A stretch of 64,000 nt of DNA from Winogradskyella immobilis (GCF_021887715.1 NZ_JAIQXX010000005.1:1-64000), one strand, 5' to 3'. Positions 8,273 to 16,239 are shown, counted from the stretch's first letter. Numbers and translations: made by a program. The notes: generated by a model from the sequence alone, not told the origin.

Positions 8273-9358
8273 TTAGTTAGTAATTCTATCAATTAACTTT
8301 TGTCGCTTGTCTTTATCACCACCACAAAGCCAACGTAAAACATTACATTCCCAAATTTCGTCATATTCATTTTGGTTAATAATATCACGGTCAATGGCCA
8401 AATCTAAAATTTTACCAGGATAAGACGATTGTGCATCACTTTCCATCTCACCTAAAGGATACGGATCATCGAGCCCCATAATAACTTGTTTAGAGCCTTG
8501 TCGATCAATCATTAGTTTTAAAGAGTCTGTGTCGTGCACTAAAGTGTCAAAATAGATATTAGGATGCCCTACAGCTTTTCTTGGGTGATGTTTGCCTTTA
8601 AATAAGTCAGGTCGGCCATCAAAACCTTGTATCCGTCGCCCTAAATTCATTTGTGCTAATTGTCCGCCATGAGCAAAACAAGTTCTAATGTTTGGAAAAC
8701 GTTCTTGCATGCCATTGAGTGTATAAAAATGATAAGCATCACCACATTGGGCAAGCATCCATATTAAATGAAAACGCCAAGAAGTGTTTTCTAAATTAAT
8801 CATTTTGTCACCATCGTATGGATGAATTTCTATAGCGAGTTTATATTTGTCAGCAAGTTCAAAAATCGGATCATTTTCTTTATCAAATACAGAACGCCAT
8901 TGCCCTATAGAATCCATAAAATGTGTAGGCAAACACAATACGCTTAAACCAAGGTCAATAACACAACGTTCAATTTCCCATAATGCTCCATGAATAAATC
9001 CGGGGTGTACGACAAAGCCACAAGTAAACTTTTGAGGGTGATCGTGCTGTACTTTGGCATTGAAATCATTTTGAAAGCGCAATGCTTTTTTCATTTCTTC
9101 CAAACGTAATCCGTTACCGTATAATTGCGATAAATTAAGTACTACAGCGTGATCTAAACGGTTTTTATCCATCCATTCTAATTTCTCGTCTAAGAAAAAA
9201 CTAGAATCTGTAACTGGACGTTTCCAGCCTTTTTGAAGCATATATTTACGCTCATCATCAACCCAGAAAATTTCTTTTTCCTTCATAAAATCAGGAATCT
9301 GCTCAGGATAGGGAAGAAGGTGTGAATGGCCGTTTATTCTTAGTTTGCGTTTATTCAT
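8273..9358 (-). CDS. nbaD: 2-amino-3-carboxymuconate-6-semialdehyde decarboxylase (ACMSD)
   Basis: 361 residues of the amidohydrolase superfamily. The metal ligands of ACMSD are all visible: His11 and His13 (NGHSHLLP), His179 (IEIHPYDG), catalytic His230 (CFAHGG), and an Asp in GLDDPYPLGEME (297/298). It decarboxylates the ring-cleavage product of 3-hydroxyanthranilate to 2-aminomuconate semialdehyde, steering carbon away from quinolinate/NAD synthesis into catabolism. It overlaps the upstream dioxygenase gene by 8 bases, which places the two successive enzymes under translational coupling. Confidence 0.92.
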   Translation of the reverse strand: MNKRKLRINGHSHLLPYPEQIPDFMKEKEIFWVDDERKYMLQKGWKRPVTDSSFFLDEKLEWMDKNRLDHAVVLNLSQLYGNGLRLEEMKKALRFQNDFNAKVQHDHPQKFTCGFVVHPGFIHGALWEIERCVIDLGLSVLCLPTHFMDSIGQWRSVFDKENDPIFELADKYKLAIEIHPYDGDKMINLENTSWRFHLIWMLAQCGDAYHFYTLNGMQERFPNIRTCFAHGGQLAQMNLGRRIQGFDGRPDLFKGKHHPRKAVGHPNIYFDTLVHDTDSLKLMIDRQGSKQVIMGLDDPYPLGEMESDAQSSYPGKILDLAIDRDIINQNEYDEIWECNVLRWLCGGDKDKRQKLIDRITN

Positions 9359-9887
9359 CTAACTGAACCTTTTTTGGTGGTTGCATTACTTGGCCACAAT
9401 TTGGGCAGCTACGCTTGTCTTTGTTTCCATAATAATTATCAAAAATAACAGGCATATCTGTCTCTATATTGTCTAAAGTAAAATCTTCTTCATATAACTT
9501 GGTTGTACAATTTTCACAAAACCAAAGCAAAGCATCTTTAACACCTTTTTCTCTTGGGTATTCAATAACGAGACCAACCGTATTTGCACCACGTTGCGGT
9601 GAGTGAGGCACTTTTGGTGGTAATAAAAAGATCTCACCTTCTTTAATGTGGATGTCTTTTGGTGCGCCATTATCAATAACCTTTAAAACAATATCTCCTT
9701 CTACTTGGTAGAAAAATTCTGGGGTTTCATTATAGTGATAATCTTTACGGCTATTAGGTCCACCAACAACCATAACGATAAAGTCACCATTTTTCCAAAC
9801 GACTTTATTACCAACAGGTGGTTTTAATAAGTGACGATTTTCTTCAATCCAAGCTTTGAAATTTATGGGTGGATATAATTTACTCAT
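9351..9887 (-). CDS. nbaC: 3-hydroxyanthranilate 3,4-dioxygenase
   Basis: 178-residue cupin dioxygenase. The iron ligands His51, Glu57 and His95 (HYNETPEFF and PKVPHSP) fall at exactly the positions known for the Cupriavidus enzyme, and the C-terminal rubredoxin-like second metal site of bacterial members is present as C124-x-x-C127 and C161-x-x-C164. It opens the aromatic ring of 3-hydroxyanthranilate with O2. It precedes and overlaps the decarboxylase gene that uses its unstable product. Confidence 0.95.
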   Translation of the reverse strand: MSKLYPPINFKAWIEENRHLLKPPVGNKVVWKNGDFIVMVVGGPNSRKDYHYNETPEFFYQVEGDIVLKVIDNGAPKDIHIKEGEIFLLPPKVPHSPQRGANTVGLVIEYPREKGVKDALLWFCENCTTKLYEEDFTLDNIETDMPVIFDNYYGNKDKRSCPNCGQVMQPPKKVQLDE

Positions 9888-9920
9888 GATATAATCATAT
9901 TATATGGTAATTCTATAAAG

Positions 9921-10703
9921 TTACAAACTTTTTGTGCGTCCACCATCAACCGGAAGATTAATTCCGTTTATATATGAAGCACGCTCGCTGGCTAAAAATG
10001 TAATAGCATCGGCAGTTTCTTCTGGTTTAGCAAAGCGTTTAGCCGGTATCGCATTTTTCATAGCATTTGCAGCTTCTTCTTCAGATTTACCTGTTTTAGC
10101 AGATTTGTTTTTAATAATTTGTGTGAGTCTTTCAGTGCCAGTTGCTCCTGGTAATACGTTGTTTACGGTAATACCAAACTGACCAAGTTCATTTGCTAAA
10201 GTCTTACTCCAATTAGCAACAGCACCACGTATGGTATTACTAACTCCCAAACCATCTAAAGGTTGCTTTACAGAAGTGGATATAATGTTGATTATGCGAC
10301 CATAACTTTCACTCTTCATAAACGGAACAACGGTTTGCGCCAATAGATGATTACATTTTAAATGCTGAGTAAAGGCATTTTCAAATTCATCTACTTCAGC
10401 TGAAAATACAGGACCTCCTTTTGGGCCTCCAGTATTATTGATTAAAATATGAAAACCGTGATTGTTGTTTATATAATTAGATACTTTAGTTTTTAATTCT
10501 GAAGGATTTGAAAAATCGGCAACGATATAATCGTGATTTCTGTGTTGAGGTAACTCGGTAAGAGTAGCTTTTAATTTGTCTTCATTTCTTGCGATTAAAG
10601 TGACGTTTACACCTTCTTCAGCTAAGGCCATTGCTGTGGCTTTTCCTATTCCTGCTGTGCTTCCACAGACTAATGCGTATTTGTTGTTTAATTCTAAGTT
10701 CAT
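9921..10703 (-). CDS. SDR-fold protein lacking the YxxxK active site, in the kynurenine cluster
   Basis: Start chosen at 10703 (MNLELNNKYALVCGSTAGIG); the open frame runs 26 codons further up through a repeat hairpin but has no plausible coding there. The Rossmann glycine motif GSTAGIG and the NNTGG motif of classical SDRs are present. Where the catalytic Tyr-x-x-x-Lys should lie the sequence is GVSNTIRGAV, giving Ser and Arg instead; no tyrosine is nearby. This resembles the 3-oxoacyl-ACP-reductase-like SDR subgroup known to lack a perfect catalytic tetrad. Position between the semialdehyde dehydrogenase and the dioxygenase suggests a role in kynurenine catabolism, but the reaction is unknown. 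Confidence 0.85.
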   Translation of the reverse strand: MNLELNNKYALVCGSTAGIGKATAMALAEEGVNVTLIARNEDKLKATLTELPQHRNHDYIVADFSNPSELKTKVSNYINNNHGFHILINNTGGPKGGPVFSAEVDEFENAFTQHLKCNHLLAQTVVPFMKSESYGRIINIISTSVKQPLDGLGVSNTIRGAVANWSKTLANELGQFGITVNNVLPGATGTERLTQIIKNKSAKTGKSEEEAANAMKNAIPAKRFAKPEETADAITFLASERASYINGINLPVDGGRTKSL

Positions 10704-10730
10704 ATTTATTTCCTGCGAAGGCAGGAATCT
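10704..10730 (-). promoter_or_regulatory. Palindromic hairpin six bases upstream of the SDR start codon
   Basis: On the minus strand the order is AAAAAGA, stem TTCCTGC, loop CTTC, stem GCAGGAA, ATAAAT, ATG. The perfect 7-bp stem is at 10710-10727. The same arrangement, with different stem sequence, precedes the sigma-54 activator and miaB. Confidence 0.6.
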
Positions 10731-10760
10731 TTTTAATGTTAATCTTGTTTTTAATTTATG

Positions 10761-10923
10761 TTCATTTTTGTCTTGACACAAAAACGAACCAAAAAAGTCA
10801 AATCAAAATTAGGAAATTACTCTGTACCATTCACTTTCGGAATTTCGTGCTTAAAGCTTCGCTTTGCATCTGCATTCCTTCGTTCATTATTTCTGAATTT
10901 TGATGTTCAATTCTTTGAATTGA
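10761..10923. repeat. Dispersed repeat, copy A (about 160 bp)
   Basis: Reads TTGACACAAAAACGAACC, then CACTTTCGGAATTTCGTGC, then TTCTGAATTTTGATG. Copy C at 16261-16440 matches almost throughout and copy B at 14614-14684 matches the second half. It fills most of the 283-base gap between the semialdehyde dehydrogenase and SDR genes. The short open frames across it are not genes. Confidence 0.8.
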
Positions 10924-10986
10924 TTTATGTTTCATTAATCATTGAGAAAAGAGATATTAAGTCTATTATCTTGTTTCTATATTCTT

Positions 10987-12426
10987 TTAATACTTTATAC
11001 ACACATTCTTAGCTTCGGTAAAAAAGCGCAAGGCTTCAAAACCACCTTCACGTCCAACTCCAGAAGCTTTAGCACCACCAAAAGGGGTGCGTAAATCACG
11101 CATTAACCAGGTGTTTACCCATATAATGCCAGCTTCGAGCTTGTTGGTCATACGCATGGTACGTTTTAAATTGTTTGTCCATAACGTAGCTGATAAGCCA
11201 TATTTTACAGCATTGGCCATTTCTAAAACGTCTTCTTCTTTTTCAAATGGCATAATGGTTACTACCGGACCAAAAACTTCTTCTTGGTTAATTCTACACT
11301 CATTAGTTGCTATTTCTATTATTGTAGGCTCTAGATAATAACCGTTTTCATAACCTTCAATACTAAGTTCATTTCCGCCGCATAAAACAGTTCCGTTTTC
11401 TTCTTTTGCAATATTAATATACGCCTTTACTTTTTCTAAATGCGATTTTGAAACTAAAGCACCAACTTTAGTATTTGGCTGTGACGGATGGCCTACTTTA
11501 AGAACTTTTACTTTTGCGACAAAATCTGTTTTAAATTGCTCATAAATTGATGCTTCCACAAAAATGCGACTCCCACACAAACAGATTTGACCTTGATTTG
11601 CAAAAGAGGAACGAACCGTTGTATTCAACATATCGTCATAATCACAATCTGCAAAAATGATATTCGGGTTTTTTCCGCCGAGTTCTAAAGATAATTTTTT
11701 AAATAGTGGTGCTGCAACTTTTGCAATATGTGCTCCTGTAGCTGTGCCTCCTGTAAAGCTAATGGCCTTAATATCGGGGTGTGCAACAATGGCTTGTCCT
11801 GTAGAACCTCCAAGCCCATGAACAATATTTAGTACTCCTTTTGGTAAGCCTGCTTCATTACAAATTTCTCCAAGTAGATACGCAGTCATTGGTGTGACTT
11901 CACTAGGTTTGGCAACCACACAATTACCTGCTGCTATTGCAGGTGCAATTTTCCAACTAAAGAGGTAGAGTGGCAAATTCCAAGGGGAAATACAACCCAC
12001 AACTCCAATGGGTTGGCGTAAGGTATAATTCATCATGTTTTGTCCAACACTCTCGTGGCTTTCACTAGCAAATTGTGTAATGGCATTAGCATAAAAACGA
12101 AAGTTATATGATGCTCTTGGAATATCTACTTTTTTAGCTAGCCATAAAGGTTTGCCGTTATCTTTACTTTCGGCTTCAGCAAGTTGATCTAAATTGGCCT
12201 CAATGAGCTCAGAAATTTTAAGTAGTATTTTACTACGTTCTTCAAAGGTAGTTTGACTCCAAGAAGGAAAAGCAGATTTAGCACTTTGATACGCTTTTTC
12301 TACATCGTCTTTTGATGAGTTTGGAATTTGGCTATATACTTCGCCACTTGCTGGATTGTAATTGTCTAACCATTTATTTTGGATTGGATTTACAAATTCT
12401 CCGTTTATGTAGTTTTTGATATTCAT
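10987..12426 (-). CDS. nbaE: 2-aminomuconate-6-semialdehyde dehydrogenase (ALDH8-like)
   Basis: 479 residues of the aldehyde dehydrogenase superfamily. Catalytic Cys282 lies in GQICLCGSR, the cysteine motif typical of the ALDH8/AMSDH branch; Glu248 (LELGGKN) and Asn150 (SPWNLPL) complete the active site, and SFTGGTATG is the NAD-binding turn. It oxidises 2-aminomuconate semialdehyde to 2-aminomuconate with NAD+. Specificity is assigned from the motif together with the surrounding kynurenine pathway genes. Confidence 0.88.
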   Translation of the reverse strand: MNIKNYINGEFVNPIQNKWLDNYNPASGEVYSQIPNSSKDDVEKAYQSAKSAFPSWSQTTFEERSKILLKISELIEANLDQLAEAESKDNGKPLWLAKKVDIPRASYNFRFYANAITQFASESHESVGQNMMNYTLRQPIGVVGCISPWNLPLYLFSWKIAPAIAAGNCVVAKPSEVTPMTAYLLGEICNEAGLPKGVLNIVHGLGGSTGQAIVAHPDIKAISFTGGTATGAHIAKVAAPLFKKLSLELGGKNPNIIFADCDYDDMLNTTVRSSFANQGQICLCGSRIFVEASIYEQFKTDFVAKVKVLKVGHPSQPNTKVGALVSKSHLEKVKAYINIAKEENGTVLCGGNELSIEGYENGYYLEPTIIEIATNECRINQEEVFGPVVTIMPFEKEEDVLEMANAVKYGLSATLWTNNLKRTMRMTNKLEAGIIWVNTWLMRDLRTPFGGAKASGVGREGGFEALRFFTEAKNVCIKY

Positions 12427-12469
12427 TAATGCAATTTAAAGATTTATTGGGATATTCTTTATTAAGAAT

Positions 12470-13210
12470 TTAATCATTCGTCTCTTCTAAAATAGCATCT
12501 AAAGTTATTCCGATTCGTTTTAAACTGTTTTCAGCTGAAACCACTCTGTAAAGGTAATCATCACTAATATTTTCAAACTCAATATCATTAAAAATGGCAT
12601 ATTTGTCTATTTTAAGATTTGTGTTTTCTTTCCAATTTAAAGCACCGTATTTGTCTATGTCTTTTAATGCATAATGTTTTGATAGGTATGGTATGAGCTC
12701 ATTGTCAATTTTTAGCTCTACACGCTCAAAAGCAACATGCACATCTTTGAGTTCGCTTTGCCAATTATAAAGTAATATTTTAAGTTTTTTATTTTTTAAT
12801 AGTCTTAGCCTACCAGACTGAATAAGATCATTAATCGTATTTTCACTCGGACGGTATTCACCAGTTTCAAGAACCGTAAATAATAGACTATCTATATTTT
12901 GTGTTTTTAATTCCTCCTCTGGTTTTCCCATAAGGTCCATTATGCTGAATCCTATTTGTTTTGAAATTTTAGTTACAGCCATATTTTTGTCAAATAATTT
13001 CTTATTCTCGGAAAACTCATCATTTAAATTTTGAATGATGTTATTCTCTTCTGAGTTTTCCCTCCTGCTTTCATTCCAATTGTTAATCTGAAGTGCGATT
13101 AAAATCCCAATCACCACAAGAATAATTTCGCCAATGGCGTATTTAAAGTATTTGGATGTTTTGTTTTCGCTCATAAGTTGATATCTGATTCGTCTAAAAA
13201 ACTTAATCAT
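12470..13210 (-). CDS. DUF6090 family membrane protein, paralogue 2
   Basis: 246 residues. The family opening MIKFFRRIRYQL is followed by KTSKYFKYAIGEI and one membrane helix (ILVVIGILIALQINNW) and then a long, charged helical domain of about 190 residues, probably periplasmic. It is a clear paralogue of the gene at 13319-14104: the first 60 residues are nearly the same and the remainder has drifted. These proteins have no known function and commonly occur in arrays in Flavobacteriaceae. It starts inside the 3' end of a small remnant frame. Confidence 0.85.
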   Translation of the reverse strand: MIKFFRRIRYQLMSENKTSKYFKYAIGEIILVVIGILIALQINNWNESRRENSEENNIIQNLNDEFSENKKLFDKNMAVTKISKQIGFSIMDLMGKPEEELKTQNIDSLLFTVLETGEYRPSENTINDLIQSGRLRLLKNKKLKILLYNWQSELKDVHVAFERVELKIDNELIPYLSKHYALKDIDKYGALNWKENTNLKIDKYAIFNDIEFENISDDYLYRVVSAENSLKRIGITLDAILEETND

Positions 13211-13319
13211 GTTTGTTGATTTTAATTTTTCCGCAAGCGGCTATCTTCACCAAAGGTCTACTAGACCTTTGATTTTGTTTTACAAAATTGTATTTCGATA
13301 ATCTAAAGAATTTAATCAT
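13203..13319 (-). pseudogene. Probable remnant of a third DUF6090 gene start
   Basis: An ATG overlaps the stop of the upstream DUF6090 gene (TAATG). It opens a 38-codon frame that begins MIKFFRLSKYN, the same first six residues as both DUF6090 paralogues, and then loses resemblance, ending just inside the next gene. It contains two palindromes: CAAAGGTCTA-C-TAGACCTTTG (13251-13271, perfect) and CCGCAAGCGG (13231-13240). The simplest reading is a gene whose body was deleted, leaving the first codons and a repeat-derived hairpin. It could instead be a short coupling leader. Confidence 0.5.
13251..13271. repeat. Perfect 21-base palindrome between the DUF6090 genes
   Basis: CAAAGGTCTA, one central C, TAGACCTTTG. 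It could act as an RNA hairpin between the two DUF6090 reading frames or be a dispersed palindromic element. No T-run follows on either strand, so it is not a typical terminator. Confidence 0.6.
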
Positions 13320-14104
13320 TAGTTTAAATCTTGTCCTATTAAATCTAAAATTTCGACTATGCGTTGTCTTAAACTTGTGGATTGACTATTCGCAATTATA
13401 GCCATTGATGCGCAAAAGGCCATATGGTCTTCAAGTTTAGGGTTGTGAAGCACTTTTGATTCATCAAAATCAGTTTTTGATTTTTTTAGGTTGACCTGTA
13501 TTGTTTTTCCCTTGTCAAGATTAAAGGCATCTGTGGTATTATTTTCCCAATAAGAATTCAATACATTTCTAAACGAAGTATGTTCTAGCAGGAAAGGCGT
13601 ATAATGCTTTTGTGAATAATCGAGCCATTGAATTTCTTCTTCTGTAACAGCCACAATTTCGCTAGACCAGCGCGTTAATAATTCTTTTAGTCTATTGTTT
13701 TGTAAAAGTTGAATTCTACCAGTGCCTACAAAATCAGTGCTTATTGGGTTGAATGTAGGCGACAATGTAGTTTGTACAAGATGCTTTAAAATACTGTCGT
13801 TATTAATACCAACAGGATTGTCTATATAATGTAACAGCTTTAGAGATGAATTATACATATTTCTTCTAATCGTAATTTTCTCATCTAATTGTTTGATATT
13901 GCTATTGAATTCAGATTGAAGTTGAACTAACAGCGCTTGTTCTTGAACACGTTCTTTTCTATTCTCATTCCAGTTGTTAATCTGTAAAGCAATCAAAATA
14001 CCAATTACCACAAGAATAATTTCTCCAATGGCGTATTTAAAGTATTTGCCTGTTTTGTTTTCCATGAGTAATGATTTACGGATATGACGGAAGAATTTAA
14101 TCAT
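13319..14104 (-). CDS. DUF6090 family membrane protein, paralogue 1
   Basis: 261 residues: MIKFFRHIRKSLL, KTGKYFKYAIGEI, one membrane helix (ILVVIGILIALQINNW), then a helical extracytoplasmic domain. It follows the ridA gene after 24 bases in the kynurenine cluster, and paralogue 2 lies 108 bases downstream. No enzymatic motif is visible. The family is unrelated to tryptophan metabolism as far as is known, so the pair looks like an insertion into the catabolic operon. Confidence 0.85.
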   Translation of the reverse strand: MIKFFRHIRKSLLMENKTGKYFKYAIGEIILVVIGILIALQINNWNENRKERVQEQALLVQLQSEFNSNIKQLDEKITIRRNMYNSSLKLLHYIDNPVGINNDSILKHLVQTTLSPTFNPISTDFVGTGRIQLLQNNRLKELLTRWSSEIVAVTEEEIQWLDYSQKHYTPFLLEHTSFRNVLNSYWENNTTDAFNLDKGKTIQVNLKKSKTDFDESKVLHNPKLEDHMAFCASMAIIANSQSTSLRQRIVEILDLIGQDLN

Positions 14105-14120
14105 TGGTTTTATTCATAAG

Positions 14121-14140
14121 ATTTCTGCCTACGCAGAAAT
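14121..14140. repeat. Palindromic hairpin that encodes the ridA 3' end
   Basis: ATTTCTGC, loop CTAC, GCAGAAAT. The ridA stop codon (TAG, 14129-14131) lies in the loop, and the last codons of ridA form one arm. It belongs to the same TTC(C/T)-type hairpin family as those before the SDR, sigma-54 activator and miaB genes. Confidence 0.65.
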
Positions 14141-14569
14141 TGGTTTATAAGCCATAACTTTAATTTCTACAACCAAATCTGGGTGCGGTAATTGGTGCAC
14201 AGCTACAGTAGTACGTGCAGGGCCAGTTTCTGCGCTAAAGAATTCTGCGTAAGTTTTATTGTAGCCAGCAAAGTCATTCATGTTAACTAAAAAAGAGGTG
14301 ACATCTACAACGTCACTCATTGAAGCTCCGACTTTAATTAAATTCTTTTCAATGTTTTGTAACACTTCTCGGGTTTGTACTTCTATGTTTAAATGTTTTG
14401 TGCCCATGTTGTCAATAATATCAACCCCGGCAATGGTATTATCTGGTCGACGAGAGCTTGTGCCAGATACAAATATAAAATCTCCTACCTGCTTTGTATG
14501 TGGGTATGCACCTCTTGGTGTTACATTATTCCCTGTAGAAACAGGGATTTTATCATTTTTGTTACTCAT
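14129..14569 (-). CDS. nbaF: RidA-family 2-aminomuconate deaminase
   Basis: 146 residues of the YjgF/YER057c/UK114 (RidA) fold. [11 protein letters not shown], the central [20 protein letters not shown] and the C-terminal [17 protein letters not shown] are family landmarks. The arginine in GPART is the substrate-binding residue of RidA proteins, and the HQLPHP stretch is seen in members annotated as 2-aminomuconate deaminase. Between kmo and the semialdehyde dehydrogenase gene it most likely hydrolyses 2-aminomuconate to 4-oxalocrotonate and ammonia. A general enamine/imine deaminase is the alternative. Its last residues are encoded by a repeat hairpin. Confidence 0.85.
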   Translation of the reverse strand: MSNKNDKIPVSTGNNVTPRGAYPHTKQVGDFIFVSGTSSRRPDNTIAGVDIIDNMGTKHLNIEVQTREVLQNIEKNLIKVGASMSDVVDVTSFLVNMNDFAGYNKTYAEFFSAETGPARTTVAVHQLPHPDLVVEIKVMAYKPISA

Positions 14570-14583
14570 ACTATTTTTATTTG

Positions 14584-14605
14584 TTTGGTCGAGCGCAGTC
14601 GAGAC
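14584..14605. repeat. REP-like sequence upstream of ridA
   Basis: Minus strand GGTCTCGACTGCGCTCGACC, a motif often seen as a dispersed palindromic element in Bacteroidetes intergenic regions. It ends 15 bases before the ridA start codon and could fold as a short hairpin. Confidence 0.5.
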
Positions 14606-14613
14606 CTTTTTTT

Positions 14614-14684
14614 AAGCTGCGCTTCTCATCTGCATTTCTTCGTTTATTATTTCTGAATTTTGATGCTCAATTCTTCAAATTGAT
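14614..14684. repeat. Dispersed repeat, copy B (3' half only)
   Basis: GCGCTTCTCATCTGCATT followed by TTATTTCTGAATTTTGATG; this matches the second half of copies A (10853-10923) and C. It directly joins the REP-like sequence at 14584 and lies just before the heptamer array. Confidence 0.75.
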
Positions 14685-14701
14685 ATCATTTTTTAATATT
14701 T

Positions 14702-14781
14702 CTAACATCTAACATCTAACATCTAACATCTAACATCTAACATCTAACATCTAACATCTAACATCTAACACCTAACACCTA
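14702..14781. repeat. Heptanucleotide tandem array (CTAACAY), eleven units
   Basis: Nine perfect CTAACAT units (14702-14764), two CTAACAC units (14765-14778), then CTA. The last CTA, read on the minus strand, is the TAG stop codon of kmo. A second array of the same motif lies at 58756-58797. Perfect short tandem units of this kind change length by strand slippage. Confidence 0.95.
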
Positions 14782-16179
14782 TTTCAACCCCGCAATTCTA
14801 TCATCTTCTAAAATGGCTTTGGTTTCAGTTTTTACTTTATCTAAAATAGCTGCAATATCATCATCTGTAGAAATTACGCCATCAGATAACATATTTAAAA
14901 TGGCTTTGTCTTGCGCTCGTCCTTTTAACATGGCTTCTCTATAACCAATATTTTCATTAAAGGTAACTAAACTATACTTTGAAGAATAGTCTTTTGGAAA
15001 TGCTTTCTCAAGTGCCATTTCAATTTTTCGTTTTTCTTGAAATATCGCTTGACCAACATGATCCTTCATTTCATGAAAATTATCAACGGCTAAATCTGCA
15101 ATTGCATCTGTATCTTTTTTTCGATTCTTTTCGTAGGCTTTAAAAGTAGCTTCCCAATTGTCTAAATTCTTATCGAGGACTTTATCAAACTCTACAACAT
15201 CTTCAAAAGATGCATTCATACCTTGACCATAAAATGGTACAATGGCATGCGCAGCATCTCCCATTAATAGTGTGTTGCCTTTGTAATGCCATGGTGAACA
15301 TTTTACGGTTCCTAAAGGTGCTGTTGGGTTTTCAAAGAAATCTTCAACCAGATTAGGCATGAGTTCTAAAGCATCTGGGAATTCTTTTTGAAAAAACTCA
15401 GTTACTATCTCTGGTGTTGAGAGATTATTAAAATTGTACTCACCTTCTGCATAACTTAAAAATAAGGTTACCGTAAAACTCCCATCTAAGTTGGGTAAAG
15501 CTATGAGCATAAAATCACCACGAGGCCAAATATGCAATGCATTTTTATAGGTTTTATAGCCACCATCTTTAGCGGGTAAAATGCTGAGTTCCTTATAACC
15601 ATGCGTTAAATACTCTTGAGAGAAACTGAATAAAAATTCTTTTTCTAGATAATAACTTTTACGCAATGCAGAGCCAGCGCCATCGGTAGCAATGATAGTA
15701 TCAGCATCTTCTATAAACTCGTCTTTAGTGGCGTAGTCTTGAAATAGAGCTGTAGTATTTTTAAAATCTACTGATAAACATTTTTTATTGAAATGAATGT
15801 TGACATTTTTATGTTTTTCTGCTTCATCTAATAATAGTGCGTTTAAATCTTGACGCGAAATAGAATTAATATATTCGTGTTCGCGACCACTATAATTAGA
15901 TAAAAAAGTATTTCCGCCTTTATCGTGAAGCATGCGTCCATTCATAGGAATGCATAAGTCTTTTACTTTATCTTCAATACCAACCAATTTCATCGCTTTA
16001 TTGCCTCGATCTGAAAATGCGAGATTTATAGAACGACCAGCAGAAATATCGGTTTTACGTAAATCTGGACGCATTTCGTAAACAGTAACGTTGTAGCCAC
16101 GTTGCCCTAGACGTAATGCTAAGAGGCTTCCGCAGAGTCCTGCGCCGATGATAAGTATGTTTTGTTGGTTGTTAATCAT
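14779..16179 (-). CDS. kmo: Kynurenine 3-monooxygenase
   Basis: FAD-dependent aromatic hydroxylase of about 466 residues. The FAD-binding GAGLCGSLLALRLGQRG is at the N-terminus, the second FAD motif GDAAHAIVPFYGQGMN is in the middle, and the C-terminal helix region KDHVGQ...PKDYSSKY is typical of kynurenine monooxygenases. It hydroxylates L-kynurenine with NADPH and O2. Start chosen at 16179; an upstream in-frame ATG at 16194 would draw its five extra codons from a dispersed repeat. Its stop codon is part of the heptamer array. kynU lies upstream and provides the next step. Confidence 0.93.
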   Translation of the reverse strand: MINNQQNILIIGAGLCGSLLALRLGQRGYNVTVYEMRPDLRKTDISAGRSINLAFSDRGNKAMKLVGIEDKVKDLCIPMNGRMLHDKGGNTFLSNYSGREHEYINSISRQDLNALLLDEAEKHKNVNIHFNKKCLSVDFKNTTALFQDYATKDEFIEDADTIIATDGAGSALRKSYYLEKEFLFSFSQEYLTHGYKELSILPAKDGGYKTYKNALHIWPRGDFMLIALPNLDGSFTVTLFLSYAEGEYNFNNLSTPEIVTEFFQKEFPDALELMPNLVEDFFENPTAPLGTVKCSPWHYKGNTLLMGDAAHAIVPFYGQGMNASFEDVVEFDKVLDKNLDNWEATFKAYEKNRKKDTDAIADLAVDNFHEMKDHVGQAIFQEKRKIEMALEKAFPKDYSSKYSLVTFNENIGYREAMLKGRAQDKAILNMLSDGVISTDDDIAAILDKVKTETKAILEDDRIAGLK

Positions 16180-16189
16180 TCTGTTTTTT

Positions 16190-16239
16190 GTCATCCTGAA
16201 CTGTCACACTGAGCTTGTCGAAGTGTTGTTTCAGAATCT
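16190..16239. repeat. REP-like element with the GAGCTTGTCGAA core
   Basis: CTGAACTGTCACACTGAGC, then TTGTCGAAGTG and TTGTTTCAG. The outer arms CTGAAC/GTTTCAG and inner arms CACT/AGTG can pair. The same 12-base core GAGCTTGTCGAA (16211-16222 here) recurs at 54540-54551 and 58806-58817. It lies directly upstream of kmo. Confidence 0.75.

Noticed and set aside
10631-10903. Plus-strand frame ending with a peptide ...PSFIISEF, also seen at 16148-16402
   Set aside because: Both are translations of the same dispersed repeat, with no start context and no family; the shared peptide reflects the DNA repeat, not a gene.
14702-14781. Heptamer array considered as CRISPR or telomere-like sequence
   Set aside because: Units are contiguous 7-mers without spacers, and no cas genes or linear replicon ends are present.
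16179-16194. Upstream ATG of kmo at 16194
   Set aside because: The extra five codons come from the REP-like element, and the FAD-binding region starts properly from 16179.
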